A stretch of DNA of 64,000 nucleotides from Ipomoea triloba (GCF_003576645.1 NC_044917.1:7736503-7800502); one strand, 5' to 3'; shown: positions 1-12,194, counted from the stretch's first letter. Numbers and translations: made by a program. The notes: generated by a model from the sequence alone, not told the origin.

Positions 1-655
1 CGTTCGACTCGGGCGTCTCCCTTCTTACTGATAGCGTTCACCCGAGACGTGCTGGTATCTTGCTTCTGTACAGCCCGGACATAGCATCGCCTCGCCGATT
101 GAGGGTCTCCTCTAACCGTGCCTACACCTTCCGGAGTCTGGAATTTCATACATAGGTGCGGCATTGATATTATCGCGCCGAGCTGCGATATCCCCGGCCT
201 GCCTAAGATGGCGTTATGAACGCACGCCAAGTCAACGACGACGAACTCCATGGTCACCTGGAGCACTCTCGGGACGGTCCCGACCTCTACGGGCAGTCGG
301 ATGACTCCTTCCGGATGGACCATTGCTCCTGTAAAACCCGAGAGCGGTGTCTTGACAGGCATTAACTGGGACCGATCTAACTGAAGCTTTCGGAAGACGT
401 CTAAGTACATAACATTCACACTCGACCCCGTATCCACCATGACTCTCTGTACGTTGACGCCGTTGATGTCTATGGTTACCACCAATGCTTCGGTCGTGCA
501 ATTGGGGCTGCTCGGCAAGTCACGATCGGTGAACACGATAGGCTCCACTTTCACCCTTTTCTCCGGATTTGACTCGACTAGGGCCACGTGTAGATCTCGA
601 GCCCAGTTACGCCGGTCTTCAGCAGTGTCGCCACCTTCCGGTCCTCCGAATATCA

Positions 656-839
656 CGTGAATAACTTGTTTTCGAGCGGCTGCCGGAGGTTCCCTATCGT
701 GAATAACTTGTTTTCGAGCGGCTGCCGGAGGTTCCCTATCGAGGTCGGGGTCTTTTCGAGCGGCTGCCGGAGGTTCCCTATCGAGGTCGGGGTCTTTTCG
801 AGCGGCTGCCGGAGGTTCCCTATCGAGGTCGGGGTCTTT
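656..839. repeat. sliding 42-bp tandem repeat in gag/NC-protease linker
   Basis: A 30-bp core beginning tttcgagcggctgccgg occurs four times at a spacing of exactly 42 bp (core Ts at 669, 711, 753, 795). The 12-bp spacers change from gtgaataacttg (twice) to gaggtcggggtc (three times), giving an order X-A-X-A-Y-A-Y-A-Y. This is what results when overlapping 42-bp windows of a single X-A-Y sequence are each repeated. The frame is preserved because 42 is a multiple of 3. Confidence 0.9.
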
Positions 840-1457
840 ATCTTTCTTGTCCTTATCTTTTTTGAAATCTTTCCTCCATCCACGCCGGTTCTTCCTCCTC
901 TTTTCGGCGAACTGGGCCAATTCCCCGGTTTGTAGCAGGTCTTCGATCAGACCTTTAAGCACATGACACTCTTCGGTGTCATGCCCCCGATTGCGGTGAT
1001 ACGCACAATACTTCTCCTTATCCGGTCCATCTCTCGCCGGGGCGGGCAACTGGATCAGATGACAACTTTGGGCGAATTGCAGGACCTCCGCAACCGGCCT
1101 GTTCAGCGGGGTGTAAATCGGATTTCCATTGCGATCTTTCTGTCGCAGATTGTTCGGGCGTCGGTCTCTCTGGCTCTGATCCCTCCTCGACCCCCCGGTC
1201 TCCATCAACCTCTTAGCTGAGTTCGCCTCCGTGGCCGTAGCGTAAGCCACTACTCTGCGCACAACGTCTTCGTAGCAGGTCGGCGGCCGGAGTATTAGGT
1301 CCTGGTACAGGTTTCCCGCTCTTAGCGAGTTCAACAACAAGTTGGTGGCAGTTACGTCATCTACGGGTTCTATTTCCGACATTTCCTTATTCCATCGCTC
1401 GATAAAGACAGAGAGCGGCTCCCCGTCTAACTGTTTGGCGTTTTCCAAATGAGAGAA

Positions 1458-1712
1458 ATGTTTCTTCAGGGTCTTGGCCATGGCGAAACGATCGACAAAC
1501 CTCTGGGCCAGGGTCTTGGCCATGGCGAAACGATCGACAAACCTCTGGGCCAGGTCTCTGGCCATGGCGAAACGATCGACAAACCTCTGGGCCAGGTCTC
1601 GGGCCATGGCGAAACGATCGACAAACCTCTGGGCCAGGTCTCGGAAATTCGAGATGGACTCTGGTTACCTCTGGGCCAGGTCTCGGAAATTCGAGATGGA
1701 CTCTGGTTCTAG
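1458..1712. repeat. sliding 42-bp tandem repeat inside gag
   Basis: The motif ccatggcgaaacg occurs at 1478, 1520, 1562 and 1604, and cctctgggccagg at 1500, 1542, 1584, 1626 and 1668. Every step is 42 bp. The last unit carries a different downstream sequence (tctcggaaattcgag) that is itself repeated at 1639 and 1681, again 42 bp apart. The junction near 1665 places TAA in the gag frame on the minus strand. Confidence 0.92.
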
Positions 1713-2718
1713 GGTGCGGAACCACTCTGCAGCTCTCCCGGTGAGCGTGGAGTAGAACGCCCTGCACATGACGGCCTCGGATACCCCCATCATGAGCATG
1801 TTACCATAGTAGAGGTTGACATGCTGTTCGGGGTCCGACCTGCCAGCGTACTCTTTGTCTCCAGGAACGCGCAGGTCTATCGGATATGGCTCACTCATGA
1901 GCTTGTGCGTAAAGGGCGTTCGGAGCAGGTTACTAGATCGGCTGGTGGGTCGGTCAGTTCCTTCCTCACGCTTCCATCTGTTGAACTCCGCTCGGACTTG
2001 ATCGAGCATTCCACGCGAAAGACCAGGCAGACGGGTCGGTTTACGGCGTCTATTGTGACGGGAATCCGAAGAACTTGCTTCGCTTGAATCAGCTTCGGTC
2101 GCGGTCGGGACATGTAATGGTCGACGCCCTCTCTCCACCGGCGGGTCGATTCGGTCCAGAACACTGACTCTCGGCGGCTCTTCTTGGGCTGGAGGTGGCT
2201 TGGTACTTGAGGTGCCCAAACGCGACAGAGCAGGTCGACGCGCCGATGTCGGTTCTCGTAATCTAGAGGAGATCGGTCGCCTTTCAGACTGCGCCCTCCT
2301 AGCGGGCGAGTGGGTGGCTGCAGCCTCGATCGTCGTAGTATCCGGATGAGGGACCGGCGGATGAGTGTGCAGCTGAGTGGGCGGTGCCGGCTGGAACGGG
2401 AAAGGAGGGGCGTAAGGCGTCGGATAGAAACGAGGGGAAGTGGTCCACCAATGAGCGGTCGGATCAAGCGGGTATGGTGGGTACTGGTACGGTATCGGTC
2501 CGACCGGTATAGGGAATGCTTGGGGAGGGTGAATCATGTTGACAGGATCAGCCGCCGGCGGACTAGTGGTATTGCTCGGGTCGTCTCTAGAGCTAAGGCG
2601 GGAACGTAGGTCGGGAGGTACCTCCTGCTCTGGATCCGCAGCGGCAAAATAATCCATATATGGGTACATGCTTGGAGATTGAAGTTAGGTAGAACGGGAC
2701 TCGGCTTGTTACTTCGCT

Positions 2719-2738
2719 CCCCACAGACGGCGCCAAAA
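2719..2738 (-). other. putative primer binding site of the gypsy element
   Basis: Immediately inside the LTR end (minus strand, LTR ...gtatca) the sequence reads tggcgccgtctgtgg. Plant gypsy elements often have a PBS starting TGGCGCC. The exact priming tRNA is not assigned here; a tRNA-Asp type is possible, but the match beyond TGGCGCC is only partial. Confidence 0.5.
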
Positions 2739-3136
2739 TGATACGGAATAATGCGGAAGAGAATATTCGTATTAATATATGGTAGAGTACAGGAAAGAAT
2801 ACTCTAAGTGTGATCGAGCTCCGTGACAGTGGGTCAGCGGCTCCCGGTCTCTTTAGCGAGCTCCGTGACAGTGGGTCAGCGGCTCCCGGTCTCTTTAGCT
2901 GCTGTTCAAGAGGTCCCCGCAAAAAGCCCTTTCTCTCTACATTAAACGTGCCTTTTATAGCGGATATGGCCAGGCCTACTCCGGTCGACGTGCCTTTTAT
3001 AGCGGATATGGCCAGGCCTACTCCGGTCGGGCTGCATGCAGGACACGTGGCAGACATGCACCGGTCACGCTGGCTGCATGCAGGACACGTGGCAGACATG
3101 CACCGGTCACGCTACCGGTCCAATGCGCTTATGATA
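2739..3136 (-). repeat. gypsy LTR (left arm of inverted pair) with three 42-bp duplications
   Basis: The 3' end of this LTR on the minus strand is ccgtatca, at 2739. Three different 42-bp segments are each present twice in tandem (starts 2816/2858, 2947/2989 and 3031/3073). The last two pairs abut, so the order is B-B-C-C. Subtracting 126 bp from the 398-bp arm gives about the length of the inverted partner at 3292-3562 (271 bp). A TATA-like tataaaa lies in the unit near 2955 on the minus strand. Confidence 0.82.
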
Positions 3137-3291
3137 GGTGGATATGAGACCCCCACTTCGAATCCCACCCGGGTCGCCGCGGCGACCCGGAGTGTATTGT
3201 ACAAGGCTCGGCAGACCGGGAATAGAATCTAAGGGCCTGGCTGAGTCCTTTTTCAGAGGGAGAGATCGGGATACGGAGACCGGGTTTTAAC
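3137..3291. other. spacer between head-to-head LTR arms with a perfect palindrome
   Basis: The 155-bp spacer between the inverted LTR arms contains a perfect 22-bp GC-only palindrome centred near 3179 (core gggtcgccgcggcgaccc). No coding sequence is recognised. It may hold LTR sequence lying 5' of the shared part, or the join of two insertions. Confidence 0.5.
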
Positions 3292-3562
3292 CCTATCATA
3301 GCATTGGACCGGTAGCGTGACCGGTGCATGTCTGCCACGTGTCCTGCATGCAGCCCGACCGGAGTAGGCCTGGCCATATCCGCTATAAAAGGCACGTTTA
3401 ATGTAGAGAGAAAGGGCTTTTTGCGGGGACCTCTTGAACAGCAGCTAAAGAGACCGGGAGCCGCTGACCCACTGTCACGGAGCTCGGTCACACTTAGAGT
3501 ATTCTTTCCTGTACTCTACCATATATTAATACGAATATTCTCTTCCGCATTATTCCGTATCA
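3292..3562 (+). repeat. gypsy LTR, inverted copy without duplications
   Basis: This is the near-identical reverse complement of 2739-3136, but each of the three duplicated segments is present once. It ends at 3562 with ccgtatca, the same terminus as the left arm, and is followed by AT-rich DNA with no PBS. It is therefore a solo-type or 3' LTR end of an oppositely oriented copy, or a misjoined fragment. Confidence 0.78.
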
Positions 3563-3879
3563 AAATTGAAATGTGAGTAGCTATTTTGAGACAATGTTTT
3601 AAATGGTACTCTATATTTACTAACAATTTGAGTCGGATCAAAATGGATTCGAATTCTCTTACGTAAGAAGATGAATTTTGTATATTCCTACACTCAAAAT
3701 GGTTAATGAACGAAAGAAAAATTAATTTCTAAAGTGTACACAAAGACTTTCCCTATCACCTTAGTCTTTAAGTAATTTGCTAATAGCTAGAAAAGAGCCA
3801 CATATTTTAATACCATTGAAGCACATAAATATTCATGAGGCAGTAAATTCAAGGAGGGCAAATATTTTTTTTATGGCTC

Positions 3880-3950
<71 letters not shown>

Positions 3951-5104
3951 TTATTGCATTTATAACTTCCTGGTAGAGTTCTACATTTAGAGCTTTCTAT
4001 ACTACATATAGAAAAGTAATTCATAAATTTTTGAGATATCCCCTTCTCTAAGACCAAAAGCATGTCTTCATCATTGATTATTACATATATGCATAAATAA
4101 CGCACAAAGGATATCCGTTGGGTTACTTGGGTAGCTAATGTAAGAATTAAAACTGAAATATATAGGATCTAACATCCAGTCATAGTATATGTATGAAGTT
4201 GCTTGAATGAGCTGCTTGCTTGTATTTTTGATTTTCCCCTCACTTTTACTCTATACTCTTTAGATGGTGTATGAGACTGAATGTTATGAGCAGTGAGAGG
4301 TAGATGCCCTTAAATAGCTGCAGACCACCAATGCAACAACCAAATGATTTCCTACTCTATTATTGTTTGCACCATCTAAAGGTAAAGATTCCTTATCTTC
4401 ATAGTTGTATAGTGGTTGTGCAATAATAAATTAAACTTATCTTCAATCATAATGTTTTATGCATTATTGCATATCCACATGGTGCTAGGAACTTTACCGA
4501 AAAATCTTTCAGCTAATGTTTAATTTGCACTCATAACTCTATAACAATACATAACATTCCTTTGGTAGTTGATGCTCAAGAGAGTTATGTAAGGATGCAC
4601 TAGTTCAAAGGTAAGAATACAATACATGAAATGGCTTGGTTTTGGTGTGCCAAACTAACAAGTATTTGATCAAAAAAAAAAAAAGAGGAAGTATTCTGTG
4701 CACCAACACTTGATGATGACTAAGAGTGAATATAGAAAGAATGACGCATTCTCAAATTTGTGTATCTTGTAAGGTGTTTGAGATTGTTTCTTTATTTAAA
4801 AAAAAAACTCTTCATTCTCTCTAGATTCCCTAATTATATCAATCTTTCAAATAACTTGAATTTCTTGAGTTTTCTTTGAATGTATTTGCATTTAATATCT
4901 TCCTAGGGGAGCTTTGCATTCATTGCAATGGATTTTGTATTGTGTTGGAAAATCATAGGAGGAATGGTGGAAGAAATTGGCTGAAGAAGCTAAAGGGTGA
5001 AGTCTTGTAGGTAATTTATTCAGTTGAAGCTAAGGGTGTAGGGGTATGTATTCTGCTCCATCATGGACCATATAATTACTCACAATGCCTTTTAGTATAT
5101 CCAC
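3563..5104. other. intergenic, AT-rich; contains (AT)n tract
   Basis: No gene is recognised. An uninterrupted (AT)n microsatellite spans about 3876-3946. The short open frame across it (3777-3965) is low-complexity and not credible. Confidence 0.7.
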
Positions 5105-5120
5105 AAAACGGCGCCGTTTT
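5105..5120. promoter_or_regulatory. 16-bp GC-core palindrome upstream of cyclin-L leader
   Basis: A perfect palindrome aaaacggcgccgtttt lies about 80 bp before the apparent first leader exon of the cyclin-L gene. A GGCGCC core in AT-rich DNA near a promoter could be a factor-binding site; the factor is unknown. Confidence 0.3.
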
Positions 5121-5179
5121 TATGGCGATACTTAAAAATATTACTTTTTAGAAAAATTCTTTCACCTGTAAATTCCCAA

Positions 5180-5436
5180 TTCCTAAAATTTCAAAAACCT
5201 AGCGATCGATCCACGTAGCACAGCTGCACAGCGGCGAACTTCTGTTTCCGTCGCCCGCCATTCCTCAGGCCACCGTCTATTGTGATTGGCGAACTCCTCA
5301 GTCTCACAGTCCACAGACCACCGCCAGGCTACAGGTCCACCGCGAACTGCTGCTGCCGGCCCGTCGACGTACCTCAGACCACTTTACAACCTGCACGGCA
5401 GTATTTCAGTCGGCAGTCTACACAAGCCAGAACCAG
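5180..5436 (+). other. probable 5' untranslated exon of cyclin-L gene
   Basis: A GC-richer block ends at a consensus donor (aaccag|gtaatt at 5436/5437). The next acceptor on this strand that leads into the cyclin frame is at 7266 (ttgcag). This gives an intron of about 1.83 kb in the leader. There is no ATG in frame with the protein in this exon. The transcription start is approximate. Confidence 0.5.
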
Positions 5437-7298
5437 GTAATTTGTTGTTTTTTATTGAATTATTGATTTCTTTTTGTATATTCGAAATTTGTTATTGTTA
5501 TTTACTGCTTGATTTTTTATATTAGAAAGTTTATTGTTAGAAATTTGCATCTCTAATTGAAAATTTTGATGTTAGAAAGTATGTCCTTTAGAAAAGAAAA
5601 AAAGTGATGTTAGGGGTTGTATTAAATCATGTCTTTTATAGACTTTTATCAATTTAAAAGTTAGGTGGTATTCGATTATGGTATTCAAAAAGTTATTAAC
5701 TTTCATAAGACTTGAATAAGATTTCTACAGACGTTTTCTTCATTATTATACTTCATTAAAATCATCCCTCATCTTGACAAACTTTTTTTCCCTCTATCTA
5801 AACTAGACAAACTTTTCATCAATTTACGTTTCAAACCTTTCGTAAATACTCATATATTTTGCTACGAATAATTATTATTTACTGATGTTCACATCAAATA
5901 TTTTTGCTGCGAACAACAGCAAGAATATCGCAGCAAAAAATTTTTGCTGCGAACAGCAGCCAGAGCACCACATGGTTAGAACTAACTGTTTTGAACATGT
6001 GAGGCTTGAAGTTCTAAGATAATTCTTTGCTATGTTGAGTAACCCTTTATCAGGCTGAAATTCATGGTAATTGTGGATGGATTCTAGTGAGTAGGAAAAG
6101 TTTGTACTGTGGAGCCTATGAATAGATAAGTAAATAAGTGTTAAATGTTATTTTTTTTTTGATTAGTTACGAAAAGGAACAAACTTGCTTCACTACACAC
6201 TGAAAATGTCCTTTGAATAATCACTTTTTGAGGAACAATCTTGGAAAAATAATACTCCGTAACAAACAGCAAAAAAGTTAAGTTTTCATTTATAAAGGGA
6301 TATTAAAGCATTTATTAGAATGAACCAAGAACATCATATGCTCTTTCTAGGCTGGAAACTAATTGAAAATTAGTGCTGTTCTTGGATATACCTATATAAA
6401 TTATGGGATTTGGTTTGGACTAGTTGTTTTGAATGCCTGAGTCTTGAAGTTATGAGATAATTACTTGCTACTTCTATTAATCCTCACAGGCTGAAATTCT
6501 TGCTAATTGTGTATGGATACTAGCCAAGGCCCAAATGGGAAAAGAATTTTGTATCCTGGAGCCTATGAGTATATAAAGAATTGTACTGCTTCTATGTATT
6601 CTTATGTGGGCTAATTACCAAAAAGACACACTTTGCCTCAGTGCCTACTGAACACATCCTTTGAATAGTTACTTTTGAGGCACAAACTTAAGTTAAATTT
6701 CTGTCTAGTTTTCATTTAAAACTGGAATGAATGAAGATATGTCATGTGCTCTTTCTAAGTTTGGACAAATGGAAATTTACACAAAATCTAACGTGTTTGT
6801 GATAATTGTTACTGTTATCTTGTGTTTGTGCCTCAACTTGTAGCTATTTAGATGTTATGTTATTATTATAGATTTAGTCCAACTTTATTGGTAATTTACT
6901 ATTTTACTTTTTTATTGATTCATTATATTTGTGTATCAAACTTCAGTTGTAATTGAAGTTCTGTGGAGTGTTAGGGAAATGTTTATTTTATATTTGATAG
7001 CACTTCAATGTTCGGTCTTTGCTTTGCTCATCTTGTGCCTTTCTTGGGATAGTAGTGTTTACCCTTTTTGTATGTGTTAGGTTTTACTATGACCACCTTC
7101 AAATCCAAATTACTTAATGTTTTATTGCACGTTTCAAATCGTTGTTTGGGTTTGTTTGATACACTAAATTCTCTAAGTTCTTCTTCTTCTTCTTCTTTTT
7201 TTTCAACAATAGTTGTAATGTTGTTGAACAAGGGAATTTAAAGCTTGTTTTCTTTCTTGTTTGCAGTTGATAGAGACTTCTTGAACTTCAGAACAACT

Positions 7299-10200
7299 AT
7301 GATTTACACAGCAATCGACACTTTTTACCTAACAGATGAACAACTTAAGAACTCCCCTTCTCGGAGAGATGGAATAGATGAAGCCACTGAGACTACCCTT
7401 CAAATCTATGGATGTGATCTTATCCAAGAAAGTGGGATTTTGTTGAAACTGTATCCTTTATATTTGTTTATGTTATGCAGTTGTTGATAATGATGCATCT
7501 TCAATTAAGTTGTTTCTATTGTAACAGACTATTTTCTTTATGGATCAACACATGGCCTATGTATCTCCTTAATGTGGTTATCTGCAGACCTCAAGCTGTT
7601 ATGGCCACTGGTCAAGTACTATTCCACCGCTTTTACTGCAAGAAGTCATTTGCTCGTTTTAATGTGAAGGTATATCTCATTTCCCCCCTTGCTCCTCCCG
7701 AATATGAAAGCAATCAATTACCTATGCAAGTTTAATAGTTGCACAAGTTGTGATTTTCATTCTGACTTGGCATTTACTATGTACAGAGGGTTGCTGCTAG
7801 TTGTGTGTGGCTTGCCTCAAAACTTGAAGAGTGTCCTCGAAAAGCCAGGCAGGTCCTCATTGTTTTCCACAGAATGGAATGTCGGAGGGAGAATTTACCC
7901 ATAGAACATTTGGATACTTCTTCAAAGGTTAGATTTGATAATCTTTACAAAGTAGGAGTCGGGATATTGGTTTATCATTGTGGATATTGGTTTTTTTTAT
8001 CATTAATTTTCTTATTTTTCCAGGAAGCGGCCTGGGGGATGAGGCTATGCCCTGTATTTGTTTAGTTGTTCGTCCCTTTTTGTTGTTATAGTTCTTTTCC
8101 TCATTTACGAATCCTCTCCAGAAAGAGATTCAAAGTGATAAAAGGAAAAGAAGATGCTTCTTATTTGTATTGCCTTTTGGTTTATGTATTTTCAACTGTA
8201 AGTGAGTTGATTTTAGATTTAAAACCTTGTTATTCATTCTCTGGACAGAAATATGTTGATCTGAAGGCAGATTTGATCAGAACGGAAAGGCACCTTCTGA
8301 AAGAGATGGGTTTCATCTGCCATGTTGAACACCCCCACAAATTTATATCAAATTATATTGCAACTCTTGGAATGCCTGATGAACTGAGACAGGAAGCATG
8401 GAATCTTGCAAATGACAGGTACTCCGTATAATCCAAACAAGCAGCTCTGACATAGTACACATGCTCTTTCTTGAAATAGTACAGCTTGACACTAGCAGAG
8501 TAGCAGTACATAGTTTTGTGCATGATTTAGATGCTAATTCTGAATATTTTAGAAGTGATAAAAAGAAGTATTATGTTTAATCACGTTTTTGTGGTATCTG
8601 TTTTTCTTACTAGTTTTTGCCACAAGTTCTCTTAGAGCTTCCCCAACATTTACTGTCAATTTTACTTGTGCTTTATTATTATTTTTTAAAAACCTAATAC
8701 AAAATAATACACAGCCACTGATCTAGCTAATGTGATGGAGTTATCTGATAGTTTTCTCTGTATGTATGCAATGTTTCCTCCACATTTATGCATTTTCAAT
8801 GTCATTTTCCTCACCTATTACAACGTGAAGTTGTGAACTAGTGAAGTTTCCTGATGTAATGTCTCAAACTAATTCTCTTATACTATATTGAGTTGATCAA
8901 TTATGTTATTGCTATTATTACTATTAATATTCATTAGTATGATATTGGCTATATGTTTTTACCTATCAAAAACAAAAGGATTGGTTGTGTGTATAATGTA
9001 ATTATTTATATTTATATTTATATATATACTTATAGATGTAGAGATCCCAACTACATCAGATTTGGGTTTTTAGTTGTAGACAATTTTTAAAGGTGACACA
9101 GCACAGTAATTCCAAATTGCAAACTTGTAGCTTCTTTCCAATTACTATTCATAGCCATTTAGCTTGGTTTTGATAATTTCTCCATTTTCTTTTTCCTGTT
9201 TTTACTTTTTTTTTTAAATTATTTTTTATTTTTTTATCTGAATATTTCTTTCTTCCATTCTGCTGACATTTCCCCATTTATTGTGCAGTTTGCGCACAAC
9301 TCTGTGTGTTAGATTTAAGAGTGAAGTTGTGGCTTGTGGAGTTGTGTATGCTGCAGCCCGTAGATTTCATATACCCTTGCCTGAGAATCCTCCATGGTGG
9401 AAAGCATTTGATGCAGATAAGGCTGGGATTGACGAAGTTTGCCGAGTTCTGGCTCAACTTTACAATCTTCCAAAGGCACAGTATATGTCTGTATGCAAGG
9501 AAAGTGGTTCTTTTTCAACATCAAATAGATTATGGGATTCACCTTCTCAGCCAATCCCGAAGGTCAAAATGCCTCCTCTATTGTAATCTGCTTTAAATTT
9601 TCTACTTTGTCATGTGTTCTTTCCCCTAGTAAGCACCAAGGTTTAAACTCATATCATTTCCACAGAGAAAAATTCATGCTCTATTTTTTGTTCTCATTTA
9701 AAAGAGGTTAACATATAAAGCTTCACCATGTCAACCCGAGAAATTTTGTTGGTAATTGATGCACAGTTTCTGATACTAAGAATCAATATGATTTATCACA
9801 ATATTTATATTTCCTCTCTTGTACTTGTCAGGAAGTGGCATCAAATGGCCCTTCTGTAAATGATGACACTGGTACTCCTAAGGGGGCTTCTGCAACAATG
9901 AGCCAGGAATCTGGTAAAGATGCAGTAACCAGGGCTCCTCTTGAGAAGGCAAAGGAATCAAAGAGTGATGAAGAGTCTAAAAGCGTGCCTTCTGAAGGAG
10001 AGGCAAAGGAAGAACCAGGTTCAAAGTCTATAACTGTGCATAAAGCTGAGGCAGGTGGGGAAAAGGGCAAGGACCAAGACAAGGACAGGGACAGGGATAA
10101 GGATAGAGGCAGGGAGAGGAAGAAGGAAAGATCAAAGTCATGGGACCGTGATAGGGGAAGGGAATCTGACAGGGAAAGGGAGCGAGAAGATATTGAAAGG

Positions 10201-10536
10201 GAAAGGGATAGGGCCAAGGGGAGGGGCTATCATTCAAGAGACAAAGGTAATATTCAAATTGCTTTGTGAATTTTCCCATTATACCATTGTTCCCGGGCTT
10301 TGTCATTGTATGTTTAATGTTTAATATGTTTACTAAACTTATCTAAATAATGCAGGGCACCTGGAGAGGTCAAAACGTCACTCTTCTCGAGGTATGGTGA
10401 ACTACAGATGTATTTTCTTTAGTAACATGCCACCAGAAATCCAGAATCTTCTTGACAATGTTAATTTTATGCAGATCGTGACTATCATAGTTCCTCGTAT
10501 TCATCAAGGGAGAAGGATCGCCGCAGACATCACTAG
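7299..10536 (+). CDS. CYCL1-1: cyclin-L1 (arginine-rich cyclin)
   Basis: Regulatory cyclin of CDK11-type kinases (CDKG in plants), linked to transcription and pre-mRNA splicing in nuclear speckles. Coding exons inferred from GT-AG sites and frame: 7299-7450, 7588-7669, 7787-7927, 8249-8418, 9289-9562, 9832-10246, 10356-10391, 10475-10536, giving 443 residues. The protein begins MIYTAIDTFYLTDEQLKNSP. The first cyclin fold spans roughly residues 25-160 (RVAASCVWLASKLEECPRKA, ENLPIEHLD) and the second about 165-265 (SEVVACGVVYAAARRF, PENPPWWKAFDAD). The tail from about residue 274 is Lys/Glu/Asp- then Arg/Asp-rich and ends REKDRRRHH, the typical cyclin-L RS-like tail. The start is the first ATG after the leader splice. 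Length and every exon junction fit plant cyclin-L. The last exon is duplicated downstream at 18443-18504. Confidence 0.95.
8026..8061 (+). other. possible cryptic or poison exon in cyclin-L intron
   Basis: Inside the 7928-8248 intron, a GC-richer block follows a good acceptor (tatttttccag before gaagcggcc) and lies in otherwise T-rich DNA. If included it would change the frame of the cyclin fold. This is a weak call from composition and one splice signal. Confidence 0.2.
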
Positions 10537-12194
10537 CGTACAATCTTTGATCTTGAAGATGAGTTTGTGTATTTTTGGCATTTCAGTTGGCTGGTAGACT
10601 GGTAGTTATGGTATGAAAAGAGTTTACAGTTGTGGTGCTTAGGTGTTATCTGCTATACTTGTTTGTATAATTGTATTACACCGGATTATTTATCTGTATA
10701 ATGAGAAAACCACTACTTTTAGCAAGTATATTCATAGAGGATCAAACTTAATTTTTGTTGAATCTCTTTTAGAGCCTGAACCATTTTGGTATACTGTCCA
10801 ATTTTAGAATTTAGACAGCATTGTTAATGAGATAGCTAAACACCAACCAGATCGTAGGCTTAAATGAGAAATAAAAATAGCAATATGCATAAACGTCAAC
10901 TCATGCAGGTATTAATTGAGGTGCAATTTATATCGTGGGACCTTGACATCTTTTTATATTAAGTTTTTAACGTCAATCAATTTATAATTTATTATATATA
11001 TATTTTCATTCACTATGTAGTATGTTAATAATATTCATTTTATATAATTATAAAAATAAAATTTAATGTATTTTTCATTCACTTTATAAGAAGTTTATAA
11101 TGTTTTTTCTATAATTCATAAAAACAAGGTTTAATGTACATAAACATTATACTAAAATAATTGTTTTATGTACCTATAGATTTATTTTTAAAAAATTAAA
11201 AATAAATATGAATGTCAATTAAAAATTTTAATTAGAGCTTATTAATGATATTTTTTACACATTAATTTTATTTGTACTAAAGGAGAAAGATACAAATACA
11301 TTTAAGTTGAATTTTTTTAAGCAAATAAAATAGGTGCTCACATGCACCCAAGGTTCGCGATATAACAATTGTGAGGAATCCCAAAGATAAAAGGAAGTAA
11401 ATAAAGAGTAAATCTTTTGTAAGACATTTTTTATGTGAAAAATATAATACTTTTTAGTTGAAATACGTATACAAACTAGACCATCATATATTTTGGACAT
11501 TTACTCTTATGGGTCCTAGTACCATATCTAACCATACTACTTAACTACTTGATATTAAATGACGTCGTTTGAAATCATGGTCCACGATATAAATTGCGGT
11601 AACCTACTGTCTAGAGATATCAATCTAGCCATCTTATTTTTTCTAGTCAAGTTAAAAAAGTTTTGGTCTTAATCCTAAATCCTCAGACCTATTATGCGGG
11701 CTCAATTAAAACTTTTGACATTTTCAAATCAATATTTTAAACTTTAAATTCTAATAATAAACACATTATATATCAATAAATATAAACTTTATAGATCATT
11801 CAATCAATATAAGCTTCCATTTCTAAATTCAAACTAAACATAATTAATATATTTACATTATAATATTATTATTATAATAACTTAATTTTTTCATTATTTA
11901 TGTTTCATATATTTTGTAATAAATTTATTAAAATTTTTTAATAAATTTAATAAAAGCTACTAAAGATGAGTTTACATGTAGATTTTCTATATATTTTGTT
12001 CAACCTTAATTTTTTAGGCAAACCCATATCATTAAACTTGTCAATTTTCAACTAATTTTTTATGGGCTAAAATTTCTTAACTTTAATCTTAAAACTTTTT
12101 TTTTTTTAAGATAATCTTAAAACTTTTTAAACTTAAACCAATTCGTCAAGTTTGGACTCAATTTTAGACTAAGATTGACATCCTAACTTCTTCC

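Larger units (their letters stand above)
1..2669 (-). pseudogene. gypsy gag-protease polyprotein, broken and partial
   Basis: The open frame begins with MYPYMDYFAAADPEQ at 2669. A Pro-rich N-terminal part (about residues 20-130) and a basic, Ser/Arg-rich linker are followed by the retrotransposon gag domain near AEWFRTLEPESISNFRDLAQ. The frame stops at 1665-1667, where a 42-bp duplication junction makes a TAA codon. Without the duplications the frame would continue through a zinc-knuckle-like C-X2-H-X4-H-X4-C motif (about 960-1010) to an aspartic protease with VMVDTGSSVNVMY (about 435-475) and the later ILG-type strand toward base 1. Gag packages the element RNA and the protease processes the polyprotein. 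Whether the native copy is intact depends on whether the duplications are real. Confidence 0.8.
1..3136 (-). mobile_element. Ty3/gypsy LTR retrotransposon, 5' LTR to protease part
   Basis: Read on the minus strand the order is LTR (3136 to 2739), primer-binding-site-like segment, gag, protease, then the window edge. The element therefore continues to the left of base 1, where reverse transcriptase, RNase H and integrase would be expected. Base composition is clearly GC-richer than the flanking AT-rich DNA. The internal region is interrupted by several tandem 42-bp duplications, one of which creates a stop in gag. No target-site duplication can be assigned, because the left end is outside the window and the right side runs into an inverted LTR copy. 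The gag-protease order and the DTGSS protease motif place it in Metaviridae; the exact lineage is not assigned. Confidence 0.88.

Noticed and set aside
656..1712. CRISPR-like or satellite array in the 42-bp repeats
   Set aside because: Repeats are direct and contiguous, without unique spacers of constant length, lie in a retrotransposon gag region, and the DNA is plant nuclear.
2593..3491. Several 120-168-residue frames over the LTR pair
   Set aside because: They read the inverted LTR arms and their duplications in both directions; no family features.
3777..3965. 62-residue frame ending in poly Ile-Tyr
   Set aside because: Low-complexity translation of the (AT)n microsatellite.
5286..5525. 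Protein MANSSVSQ... in the cyclin-L leader
   Set aside because: It begins at TTG, not ATG, and crosses a good splice donor at 5437.
9828..10217. Ser/Leu-rich minus-strand frame
   Set aside because: Antisense shadow of the Lys/Glu/Arg-rich cyclin-L tail exon.
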